64,000 nt of DNA from Daphnia pulex (Eukaryota; Arthropoda; Branchiopoda; Diplostraca; Daphniidae): contig NC_060018.1 of the NCBI RefSeq assembly GCF_021134715.1, positions 12,293,501-12,357,500 of the forward strand. Direction: 5' to 3'. The translations under genes and the position numbers were made by a program. Every line of letters starts with the position of its first letter. Position 1 is the stretch's first letter. The notes under the pieces were generated by a model. The model was not told where the DNA came from and did not search any database. It worked only from the letters and a program-made list of their open reading frames with translations. Shown piece after piece: positions 14,871 to 25,568 of this stretch.

Positions 14871-16999
14871 CAAGCAGAAAACCATCAAGTTGATTTTCGT
14901 TCTATTCAACAAACAAGAGGTGTGCACTGCTTTTATTTCTTCTCCCACAGGTATGCACAGCAGAGTGCACCCAGCGAGAGAGAGAGACCTTATAGATATT
15001 GTGTGGGCGGCAACCGTCTAGTTTCTCTGATGATGGACGATATCAAATAAGGATCGACAGTGACGCGACAGGGCACTTTTTTGGTAAGGGGGAAATCCAT
15101 TCCGCTTCACGGAAGCGGACGGAATCCAGCGGAGAAAGATGAATCATATTCCATTCTTTTCTTTTTTAACGAACTGATTCACAGGGGTAGCACATCATCA
15201 GATACGGTCGATTTGTGTTAACAATCTCCAATATAGAATGTGGATCGATTCGGATAAATAAATCTTCTTCTTCTTCCATCTCGTGCAAAAGTCTAATGAA
15301 ATTCAATTCAATTTCGACAAACCACCAATTTGGGCGAGAGAGGCCTAATCTATTTTCATCTATTGTTAACTCGAGGTGTATATGACTTTGGCGGCTACTT
15401 CACGGGCTGTTATTATTATTTACCCTTTTTTCTTCTTCCTTCTTCGATTTTTAAAAAAAGTTAGTTTGGTTATTTTTTTTTTGTTTCAGGGGGCGGATGA
15501 TGTCCAGAAAAAACACACCCAGAGCTTCCCCTCTCGGCCCCCCTTCGGTGCGGCTGGCACCTGTTGTCTTCTTCTTTTTTCCACCAATTACCTCATCCGT
15601 TCCGCACGTCTCGGATGAGCTCGGCTCTAACATTTCTATATACCAGAAAGAAATCTAAAACAATATAACAAACGCAGCTCACTCCCCCATCCCTCTTGTC
15701 TGCCCCTCAAAGCCCCAAATGGAGAAAATAAAAAAGTAAACCCCCTCCAGAAGAGAATCTCAAAAAAATCACACAAATGATGAGATGAGAGAAACAGTGT
15801 GAAAATAACCAAATAAAGTGAAACAGACGAGATACAACAACAGATGGCGGACGACCAAAGACGTAACGGGGGCACAGTCCCATTGACTTGTCTCCCTCCA
15901 GTGGGAAATTTTTTTAAATAATATTACAAGAAATAAAAAGGACAAATCTTTTTTTTTAAAAAGGCAAAAAAAAAAAAAATGTAACTTGATTTTTTTTCTT
16001 TTTTTTTATCGTGAATCATCAGGCCGAGCAACTCTGGTGAAATTCCATGTTCTAGTATTTCACTTGTAAACGCCCAAATATAAGGAGAGCAAAGACACAA
16101 AAAAAAGGGGGGCCCAGCGAAAATTGTACTACGCGGAGGTTTTAAATTCGGTTCGGTTACAGCCGAGAGAAAGTTGCTAGCTCGGTGGGAGGAGTCGATA
16201 ACCTTGCCGACCTTTCTTTTCAAAAGTCTTCGTATAACAACACACACACATATGCCCAGCATCTTCTTCTTCTTCATCTTCTTTTAGGGGGTGCAAGAAG
16301 AAAAAATCGGCAAAGGACAAACGATTCTTCTAGCCCTAGTGTCATCATCCATCACGATATCGGAGAGATCAAGTTATATCTCTCTCCCTCCTTCAACTCG
16401 TATGACATTCACAGGCTACAGAAAGAAAGAGGAAAAAAATAAGTTTCTTCTTTCACTAGTGGCTGCTAAAATTATTGTGGCAATCGCAAACATACGGGCT
16501 TGCACATCCAGACACACACATAGAAAAACCCGCACAACCATCATACATTTGCGCACAATTCCATCTGAGCGCGGCTGATTAATGTCATCTGATTGTGTGT
16601 TGGCTGGCTGGCCAAAAAAAAATGTTCTTTTTATTCATTAGACAACGATAACAAACAAGGAATCAAGAAATATATGTTTCGTAGACGACCCATATCGCTT
16701 TTGTTTGAATAGTGGTAGTAGTAGCAGTAGCAAGTGTAGTAAGTGTTGTGGCCTACGTATATTGACTTAAAATTTCTAACCCCGGAGAGAGCGGCTGTAA
16801 TTGATGACAGATAACACAGAAGGTCAAGTTATATGCTCGGGAGTCTCTCTCACAGAGTGTACGGAGCAAAAGTTAATGACTTCTGAGAGATGGGGGGGTT
16901 CTTCTCCTCCATGTCGTGGGAGGCTCATTAAAGACGATAAGAGATGCATGCACCAAAGTGAAGTCGAATGACGGGTGGGGGGAAGACCAACGGATAGCC

Positions 17000-19900
17000 T
17001 CTCACACGAAAATGAATGTTGAAAAGTTGGAAAATACCAAAAAAAACCTGGGAGAGGACAGCCGAAGGAGGAGTGTCTTGACAAGCGTCTGAGCTAATTT
17101 GTTAGCGACGAAATTCTTTTCGACTTTTGGAAACAAACAACAAGGAGAAGAAGATGCTCGAGAAATGCGCTTTAGTTTTTCACTTGATTTATTCGGGCAT
17201 ATGCTTTCCATTTGGCCGGAATGAAAAAAAAAAGCCACAAAAAAGTAAAAAAGGGTCAAACTGTTGTCGTCCCTTTTCTAGTCCAAATAATAATAAAAAT
17301 ATTAATAGTTTTTTTACTGGCTACCAAACCCCAGTGGGACTAGAGTATTTCGTATCTCAGGTGTTGTCTTGTTTAGCTCTCTTTGGCTTCTTTTATTTTA
17401 TTTTTCGCTCTGGGTGGCCATCGAATTCTAACGACAATTTTTCATCCCCTCATATTTTTTTGTTGACTTTATGAACTTTATGTGTGTGTTGTTGGATTGC
17501 TCTCGCAATTGTACCCCACAACCTTCGTCCTCCTCTTCAGTGATGTAATAAAAAAAGAAATAGAGAACGATTAATAAATGCCCCGTGTCCTCCCCTAGCG
17601 GTCCGCCGCTCCTACGGGTGGTTTGTTGTTGTGTGTGTGTGTTATTGTGAGATTATTATTCGACGGCGCAAGCGAAAATTATTATGGGCAGCTGCTGCTC
17701 TTTCAAGTGGGGTGGGACCGAGGGCGTTGGAAAGTAAAAAAAAAAAGGTCCGGCACAAGCCAAAAATAACTGTTGGTCTCTGCTGACAATCGTCTGCTTT
17801 CTCTCTCTCCGTCTCTCCCATTTATTGCCAATTAAGATTTCCCAGTCATGATAGATGCAGATATACAATTACCAACCTTCGGGTTCGGTAGATGGAGGGC
17901 GAAAGGAATGACAGTAGCCCCTCTTCATTGTGATCGATTTCCCTCTTTAGGCAAAAGGCAGCAGCACAGAGATTTTTTGTTTCTTTTTGAATATTCGTTA
18001 GGTTATCATTTTCAAGGGGAAAGTTAAGAAGAAGAAATGACCTTGTCTCCGTTGATGGATTGGCTTATCTTTTTGATTTTATTTTTGTCATATACGCTCG
18101 CCTATTACCAGAATGGAGTGGAAGCAGCTAGGGATCAAGGAACGAGCCTCTCGAGTGTCAAGAAGCTCTTACCTGCCAAAAATAAAATGGGAGAAAACGT
18201 CTGCTGCATAGAGGCAACACACCTGTCCACATCATCCAATCCTCCTTTTTATCTCACTTGTGTCTTTTTCTTTTTCATTTTTTTTTTTCAAAGAAAAATA
18301 AGAAGGGGGCATCCTCTTTTGTCAACCTCGGCATTTTCATCATCTGTCCCTGCAGACAGACAGACAAACGGGGGAAAAAAAGGAGGAAAATGGTGTAACG
18401 TACGACGATACAATTGAATATTCCAGTAAAAGTGTGCGGTGTTGGTAAATTGTTGGTTATATTGAGTGTAACACATACTATCGTATTATACTGCCCTACT
18501 ATACTGGTCGGTATAGTACACGCAGACACACCGTTTACCCTCCTTTTTGGCGAGTTTGTCAGACATTTACAACCGACACCTGTTCCAATCGAGTGTCCAG
18601 CCTTTTCCTCCCCCCTCGTTTTCATGATAGCCCTAGACAGGTGTCACACTCACAAATATCTACTTTTTTTTACCGTACTCCTTTCTCCTCCTACCAACTT
18701 CTGGTCTGTCTGACATGTCAATTTATCAATCTCTCCTTTTCTGGCTGTCGCATTGTCCAATTCATGGGGATGGCGGCCCAACCTAGTGCTAACTACCTAC
18801 GCACCTCAAATGAACTCTGCAAACCTAGAAAAAATAACCGGAAACAGTGTGCGATATGCCACTATGGTTTTATTATTGAGGCGAACAGGCTAATGTTGCT
18901 CACCTGTGCGAGTGTTATGCCACATGTGCCTGTCAAATCCCCCCCCCCCCGGCAGATGAGAGAAAGATATGCATTCAATACGGAAAAAAAGGGAAATGAG
19001 AATGGACAAAAGACAACTCGGAAAAACCGACGAGTAAGGTGGCGGATGGGATGATGGTGCAATCGCGCCAACGTTTCCAGACGTCCAAGAGATTAAATTG
19101 CCGTCTTATACTCGGTAGAAATTAAATAAAAGTGAATGTGGCTTTTCCACGAAGACGCTTCCTTCCAAGCTTATATATAACCTTCAAAAAATACCTCCAA
19201 TTAAGTCCATTCCCCCCACCAAAAAAAGTCCTGGAAATTTGTCGGATTGGACTCGAAACTCCAGGGAATTGAAACAAAAAATGAAAAAGGTGAAGGACGC
19301 GGTAAAACAATTGATCCCTCTAGAATTTGTCAATCGGCAACCATCAGTCAAAAAATTTTCAAAGAAAAAAAAAGAAACTGTGATGCATATGTGTGCATCT
19401 AATTAGAGTGTGTACGAATAAGGTGCTGGAATCGATTCACACATGAGAAGAAGAAGAAACGAAATAGAATCCTGTCGGTTGGCATTATTCCCTTTCGCAG
19501 CTAGATGTATCGACACATATCTCTGCTAGCTCTAGATCGAGAGCTGCCAGTCTTATTTTCCGCATTCACCCCGAAAGATATCCAAGGATTCCACGTTCCA
19601 CGCGCGTCTAGTCTGTCTCCTGTTTTTTTCTCTTCTTCCTATAGATCCGTCTAGGAGACAGATCTGTCTCCTGATAAGACATCCATTGAAACAAAAACAA
19701 ACCTGCCTATAAGAAGATGTAGGGGGGAGAAGGACACACAAAACATTTTCAAAAAGAATATAGAAAAGACGGAACCCAAAAGTTTTGTTTTATCGTACGG
19801 TCGGCATCTCTGAGCAAGGACAGGAAAGAAAAAGGGAGCCCAAGAAGTAACTTACAAACGTATCGAGAGAGAAAAAAGGGAGCCTCAGTAGTAGACACCC

Positions 19901-21994
19901 CGAGAAAAACCTAATCTACATGCACGCAGTAGGAGTCTGAGACACGCTGTATATATAGAGCACCGCAGCACATACACCAGCTCGCGACTGGTGTGTTTTG
20001 CAGCTCTGTTCAAATATAGCGCGCCTTTAAGGATCTCCTACGGCTTGTTCAAACTGAGAGGGGGGCTCTCTCTTCTCGTCCATATCTTTTCAACCCCAAA
20101 AGACATTTCTCACACACAAAGTTTCATCATCATCATCAACTCGAGTCGGTTTTCTCCCTCACTCGCTACAAGAGATAACTGCAAAAATCAATGAATAGTC
20201 CACCATATCGCCGACCTGATAGATAAAAACAAATTTTCTTTTTTTCCCATCGAGTATGTAAGTGGGGGGGAGGGACAATGTACACGCCAGAGTACAACTG
20301 CCGGGTTCGATAAGAGGCCGGGGTTAAACAACAACATTGATTTAAACGGGTACATCATGTTGAAAATGCTGCTCTTAAACATGAGCAGCCCCGACCTATA
20401 ACTGTTCTCCAAGGCAGCCGGCAATCATCGTCGAACCGGGGCTGCTGCTGCCACCGTAACTTGATGACCATCTAACGTTCTCCGGGCAACTTCTCTCTCT
20501 CCCCCCATCTCCTAGCTCATTGGAAACAAGAACAAATCTGTCGAGGACCCTTGTGTGTTGTGTTGTCTGGTGTAGTAAAGTTCTCGAGTGTCGTTGACTA
20601 CATCTCTCTCTCTCTCACACAGAATCAATTTTGCCGATTCAGCTCATCTCTCTCTGTTTTGGCGAGGTCACCCAGTCGTTTCGTTCGTTGGTATACGTCG
20701 TAGAGTTTCTCATTCAATGTCATCTCCATTTCATGGTTCTCTCAAACGGAAGATTTCTTTCAAAGAGAAAAAAACTGCGCATATGAACACGCCGCCGAGA
20801 ACCAGTTGATCCCGAACCGACCGGCGGTAGATTCAACTTGATTTTCGGCGTTTTATGGGATAAAAAGAGTTGCCGGTCTGATTCGTTTTCACGCAGAGAG
20901 AGACAAAGATTGCGGGCGACAAATCCCGCAACAAGTTCACGTCGCATCTTATTTTATCTCGGCATGGGTTGGGGAGAAGCGAGTCGTTAAGTCGTTAGTT
21001 TTGGATTGGATTTCGCTATTGCAACAGCGGATAGATATAGTTACCGACTGGGGCTGCAAAGTTCGTCCAACAAATGGGAGCCATAATCTCAATTTTATCA
21101 GACTTTCATAATAAAAAAAAAATATCTGAAGTTTTCGCAACAAAAACAGAAATGACAAAACAAAAACCAAGAGAGTCTGATGATACCAAGGGGCTAATCG
21201 CCGGCGATGACCCAGTCCGTCCCAGTCGCCAGCCAACAACAACAAGGCCGCGCATTGGCCGTCCGTCCGTCGTGTGAACGAGCTCGACACACCACGCCAT
21301 CAACGCCGAACAAAATGCCTTGTGCTATGACTATACTATTGGAATTGATAGATTCTTGGCCCTTGGCTGATGGCCCCGGCCACCATCTCCAACAGGGGGC
21401 TACTCACTTACAACCTAATCACTGGGGGCTCTCTCTCTCTCTCTCTGTGTATCGGATGTCGTTAAAGATATGTTGTATATTGGGTCCTTGCTTCCATATC
21501 CATTCGAGACTCCCCTCACACACATCCCCCACCAGACGAAGGGCACCCAACGTGTTGCTTTTTTTTTCCTTTTTTGTTTTCGTAACTGCACCACAGAGTC
21601 GACCGCCGCCGACGCCAATCTAAATCCCATCTACTCTGTTACCTAATCCATCACGCAGGGGTTCTCCTATTCACTTTTTGTTTTAAAAACCCAACCCATA
21701 ACTGCGTCTCGAAAAACTTTTCGGTCGTTTTTTAGTGGCGCGCTGTTTTCAATTTCTCAGCCTTGGTGATTCACCTCGATAAAGGGAATTAAGTTCGATT
21801 CACACGGAATCCATTTCTTCGTTAAGGGGACACTTAAAAGAGAAGCGATACATTTTTTTTTGTTTCAACAGGCGAATTTGAATCGGCGAATCGAATTGAG
21901 AGTTGTTCGATTCGATTTCCGCGACTGCCACGCCACCTAGTAGCCGGAAACGACATGGACATGGATTTTCGTGAATTTTCGTGATTGATTTTGA
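17000..21994. other. Gene-poor DNA up to the composition border
   Basis: This is again simple-repeat-rich DNA. Two stretches are slightly more protein-like. One is a frame from the ATG at 18037 (plus) whose first 30 residues look like a signal or membrane segment. The other is a 68-codon open stretch at 20198-20401 (plus) without an ATG at its start. Neither has convincing splice sites or a family match, so neither is called as a gene. Confidence 0.45.
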
Positions 21995-22411
21995 ATGAAT
22001 GGGAAGACCAAAATTGTCTACGGTATCAAATTATTCCAGTCACGAATAAGGCAAAAGTTGCGCAATCAAGCATTCTACATCAAACGCACGCTGTCAACAA
22101 TAACGCAGAACTGGTCTCGACTATTACTTAATAAAGCAAAAGGCATAACCGAAGAATTCCAAGAAAAAATAGGTGGAGAAGTTTGTCGTGTTTTTGAATT
22201 AAATTATTCCATCAAATTAAAAAGAAATAATTTTACCAAAATCCAAAAAGAGATCAGTTTGAACTTCTCAGTGATTTACAACTTTGTTTGGGAACTGATA
22301 TATTTTAAAAACACGATTTCAACGTTTCCTTGGGATAATTTTCTAAATTCAGGTGGAAACCAGTTTAATGTTAAATTAAAACGTAGTTTGACTGGTGTAT
22401 CAGTGGTCTAA
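21995..22411 (+). CDS. Hypothetical 138-aa ORF, function unknown
   Basis: An uninterrupted ATG-to-stop frame of 138 codons in AT-rich DNA, where frames this long are not expected often by chance. It starts MNGKTKIVYGIKLF. The protein is basic and rich in Lys, Asn, Ile and Phe, with no signal peptide, no clear membrane span and no motif I recognise. It lies just outside the left arm of the inverted repeat pair, at the point where the simple-sequence landscape ends. It could be a real small gene, one exon of a spliced gene, or a coding remnant. I cannot name a family. Confidence 0.3.
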   Translation: MNGKTKIVYGIKLFQSRIRQKLRNQAFYIKRTLSTITQNWSRLLLNKAKGITEEFQEKIGGEVCRVFELNYSIKLKRNNFTKIQKEISLNFSVIYNFVWELIYFKNTISTFPWDNFLNSGGNQFNVKLKRSLTGVSVV

Positions 22412-22470
22412 TTTTAGCACTACTTCGATCGCGATCAGAGCATCTTAAAATGTGGATGGCGAAATGTTTG

Positions 22471-23354
22471 CCACGAATGAGAATTCAAGGCTAAAAACAG
22501 TTCCAACAAAAAATGTTTCGCGGCGAGTCAAAGAAAAAATCACGAAGTGAAATGAAGGGTGTGGCATTAAAGCAGGGAAAGGCCACACATCTAGAATAGA
22601 AGCAACCAATTAATATTATGTGAGGTTATCCTACCTTCTTCCACAGAAAGATGCTGCAACCTGAAGCTCGCTGCCTTGGTGATCTGATGATGAGCACATG
22701 GTGTTGGGGAATTGAGCTGGTGTTCGATAGAAAGATGATGTGGTCCATCACAGGAAAGTTGAGCAAATTGAGCAGAAAGAGCATCAAGCAGCATGTTGAA
22801 TTAACTTGATGAGACGGTCCAAGTTTTTTTTTCTATGCACCTGAGAGCTAGTCATGCCATGAAAGTTACGATAAGCCATGCTTGAAACCCAGCAGAGAAT
22901 GAAACATGGCCACTTGAAACTGTTAATGTGAATAAATATGCTGAATTAGATGTAGAATAAGGATAGAGTACGAGGTATTTTACACTTTGCGTTTCCTACG
23001 CCTTACGAAAACACGTGGTGGCTTATGCATGCTGCTGAGTGTGCCAGGACTGCCAGCCATTATCACGCGCACCAAAAACCATGGCATGTTACATTCGCAG
23101 AAAAATGGCTTCTTTAATCGAACATGACTTTGTTCAGTACTTTTTCTTTGTTCACAGGAGAATTTATTGTTCACGAAACCAACAAAAATGGATTCAATTG
23201 TGCTGTTAAAACTAGCGCCATTGAAAATCATCAACATCATGATCACATGTTAAAATGTTCTTCAGACTCCATCTGGGGACAGATAACTTCACCGCGTGCT
23301 TCTTTATTTTATTCCCGCCTCGCCAACGCCCTCTTTTCGTGACTAAAAGAAATA
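22471..23354 (-). repeat. Left arm of a ~0.88-kb inverted repeat pair
   Basis: Read on the minus strand, this stretch matches 42,596-43,470 on the plus strand along its whole length. The best-kept core is 22,611-22,822 against 43,121-43,331, with about five differences in roughly 210 bases. The ends are more diverged, with short indels and substitutions, but remain alignable (for example the GTTCACGAAACCA stretch and the TTTTAGCCTTGAATT end). No transposase, LTR, terminal inverted repeat or target duplication is evident. It is most likely a dispersed non-autonomous repeat or a duplicated segment. The boundaries were set by eye and are accurate to about 20 bases. Confidence 0.9.
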
Positions 23355-23433
23355 ATTTTTTTTTATAAAATTGTTGGTAAATGACGGGAGTAATTTTATT
23401 TATACTAATTTTCAATTGATGATGCATACATGG

Positions 23434-23736
23434 TTAATACATACACATAGATTCCATCATTTCCATATTCTTTTGTAACACACACATCCTGCATGATGCT
23501 GTACTTTTCTTTTGTAATCTTCTAATTTGCTTCCTCGTAAAGCCTTTTTCACGATTTCTACCGGTGCATGGAATGCGGCAATTGCAGCATAGGCAGAAGT
23601 CTTGACGGAACTTTTCATAAATAAGTAAAGGTTTCGCGTTACATACATGTAAAGTGAAAATTAAAGTAAATAACAAATTAAAAAGAAATGTGAATATGTA
23701 ATATGAAACAAATCGGCATAATTGAGTTGAAACCAT
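23434..23736 (-). CDS. Possible small secreted Cys-rich peptide, or short coding exon (uncertain)
   Basis: In this frame, beginning at an in-frame ATG (MVSTQLCRF), a very hydrophobic stretch of about 30 residues ends in CNA and looks like a signal peptide. It is followed by a basic tail with a C-x-CC-x-C-x3-C cluster and a later C-x2-C. In another frame of the same strand, 23457-23648 is also open and reads like ordinary protein sequence (AYAAIAAFHAPVEIVKKAL). Only one of the two frames can be the main one, and possibly neither is coding. The locus sits next to the left repeat arm. Confidence 0.2.
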   Translation of the reverse strand: MVSTQLCRFVSYYIFTFLFNLLFTLIFTLHVCNAKPLLIYEKFRQDFCLCCNCRIPCTGRNREKGFTRKQIRRLQKKSTASCRMCVLQKNMEMMESMCMY

Positions 23737-24557
23737 GTTTCTTGCCCAAATCAAAAGTCCTATTTTGGGTGATGGAAAAATGTGAACCACCAATAACAAA
23801 AAAAAAACATAAATAACGAATTAATTTTAATTTAAAAATTCACCAAGAATTAACATTGAATTTTGTCGATTATTTTATTTTCCTCTTTTGGAAATGTTTG
23901 TAAGACGTGTTTTGTTTTTTTTAGTTTTTTGTATGTCGATCTCCTTTTTACCTCTCGATAAGAACCTGCTAAACAGGCTGCTAGCTACTTACGTCGATTT
24001 ATCACGAGGGCACAAACAACACTATCATACCTTTCGAAAAATTTCATTAATTCTGCGTGAACCGTGAAGGGGGATTTCCACATTTGATGCGAGCTCTTTG
24101 TTGGAAAAACATTTCGTCGATGCTCGTCAAAGCACAATGAGCCAATCGCAGACCATGTATGTATTGAACAGGGTTTTCGCACAAGGCCGTCACAGTCACC
24201 GAGTCGCTTAGTCGGTTGCGACAAATAATAGTAAAAAAAAAAAATAGCTGCTGGTCGGCAAAAAAAATAATCAAACAATTTTATTCAGTTTTGAAGCAAA
24301 GCCAATGAAATGTCCCAAAAGGGCGGCCAGGGTCATTTCTCTCTAATCAGTTTCACCCGCTCATAAAACAGACTTGCCAATGCGGGCACGCCCAATATTC
24401 AAATGAAATCCAGGTTTTCGAAGTATATAGTGGCTGTGTTGATTCCTGTCCAAGTTATAACTAATGAAGCTATCACCAATTAACTTTGCCATTTGTTCTG
24501 TAAAATACGACGAAAGGTTAAATTCACTGAGAAATTTCCACAGTTATTCATTTGTCT

Positions 24558-24630
24558 CGATCCTGCCAGGGATCGAACCTGGAATCTCTTGCTCCGTAGG
24601 CAAGCGCCTTATCCATTGGGCCACAGGACC
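24558..24630 (-). tRNA. tRNA-Arg (anticodon ACG)
   Basis: The minus strand folds into a complete cloverleaf. The acceptor stem is GGTCCTG with CAGGATC (one G-U pair) and the discriminator base is G. The D arm contains AATGGATAA, the anticodon stem is CTTGC/GCAAG around the loop CTACGGA, and the T arm is CCAGG-TTCGATC-CCTGG. Loop positions 34-36 read ACG, which decodes CGN arginine codons. A and B boxes are intact (TGGCCCAATGG and GGTTCGATCCC), the CCA end is not encoded and there is no intron. It belongs to the nuclear cytosolic translation set. The first T4 run downstream, a possible Pol III terminator, is about 53 bases away at 24502-24505. Confidence 0.95.
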
Positions 24631-25499
24631 TACAACTTCAACAAAAATTTACACTAAAAATATTTTCATTACTTTTTCTTGTAAACGTTTTACCTTTCCA
24701 AATATGCGTGTTCTAGATCTAGTTCTGGTTGGAAAACAGGTAAAAATGATGCAAAGAAAAATCACCCCCCCCCCCCACTAGAATTCATCAAGACATTTTC
24801 CTTTTTTCTTTCGTTTTCTCCTAAAATTTATTTAACAAAGTTAACAAGAATACTTTTACTTGAAACGCAATAAAATAAATTTATTGTCGATCCCCGTTTA
24901 TTGAACAGAAGATTGAACTTATAGATTGGGATTTCGGGGATCTCCCGAGTTAAGGGTTTTTCAGAAACAAAATTTTGATATCTTGTTTCGAATTCCCTTC
25001 ATTAAGCTATTAATTTTGTACTCGTGAAAATGTATTTACTTTCTTTTTAATGAGATCAAGATTTGTTCCTTGTATTTCTCTTCTACATTTTAATCAATCC
25101 GAAATTTAATTTGTTTCACGCACTTTGTGTTGCGTGTTCGTGACACAGTCGACGTGAACGAGAAAAAAAAACCAAAAAAATTAATTAACGAGTTAATTAT
25201 ATTTTAATTCGTGGTATGGTTATATGTAAAGGGAGCAGACCGTTCAACCATCGTTCATGCCCTTGTCAGAGAGAGCAGGAGAAAAACTTGAAAGCTCTTT
25301 GGGCTGGGCAAACCGGAAAAGAAATTGAGAACGTGACCGTAAGTCGAAGCTGGATATCGCCTCAAGGGAAATGTTACAGTCATCCAGGATAAGCAACGGA
25401 GCAACCGGGTTTGCTTATCAGGCTGGCCAGAGTGAAACGTGAAGGCGTGTTGCCAAAACCCAGCAGGCAACTCGTAAATACAAGAGAAATAGCATAGGT
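24631..25499. other. Intergenic spacer
   Basis: AT-rich spacer between the tRNA and the membrane-protein gene. It has a short C-run near 24768-24778 and no gene or repeat that I can see. Confidence 0.5.
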
Positions 25500-25508
25500 T
25501 ATAAAAAG
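25500..25508 (+). promoter_or_regulatory. TATA box of the type II membrane-protein gene
   Basis: TATAAAAAG, 61 bases before the ATG at 25569. This would place transcription start near 25530. It is a good fit to an arthropod TATA promoter driving a compact intronless gene. Confidence 0.6.
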
Positions 25509-25568
25509 GACTGTCGTTGGTTGCAATCGACCCAGAAACAGTCCATCGAGTGGCCGCCCAGCTTCAGC

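Larger units (their letters stand above)
9000..17000. other. Gene-poor, simple-sequence-rich DNA (middle part)
   Basis: I see no gene I can defend. Microsatellites include AC repeats (9707-9725, 13122-13139), a CT repeat (14852-14870) and many TTC tracts. Candidate open frames, such as 14536-15021 plus, are low-complexity and are matched by equally long frames on the opposite strand. Confidence 0.5.

Noticed and set aside
14536..15021. 161-codon plus-strand frame
   Set aside because: Built from TTC, CT and poly-A tracts, with long frames on the opposite strand as well.
24464..24781. 105-codon plus-strand frame
   Set aside because: Runs straight across the antisense of an intact tRNA gene, so it is not a protein gene.
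25521..25568. Upstream extension of the membrane-protein frame
   Set aside because: It begins at TTG, which is not a normal eukaryotic start, and it would lie at or before the expected transcription start. The ATG at 25569 is preferred.
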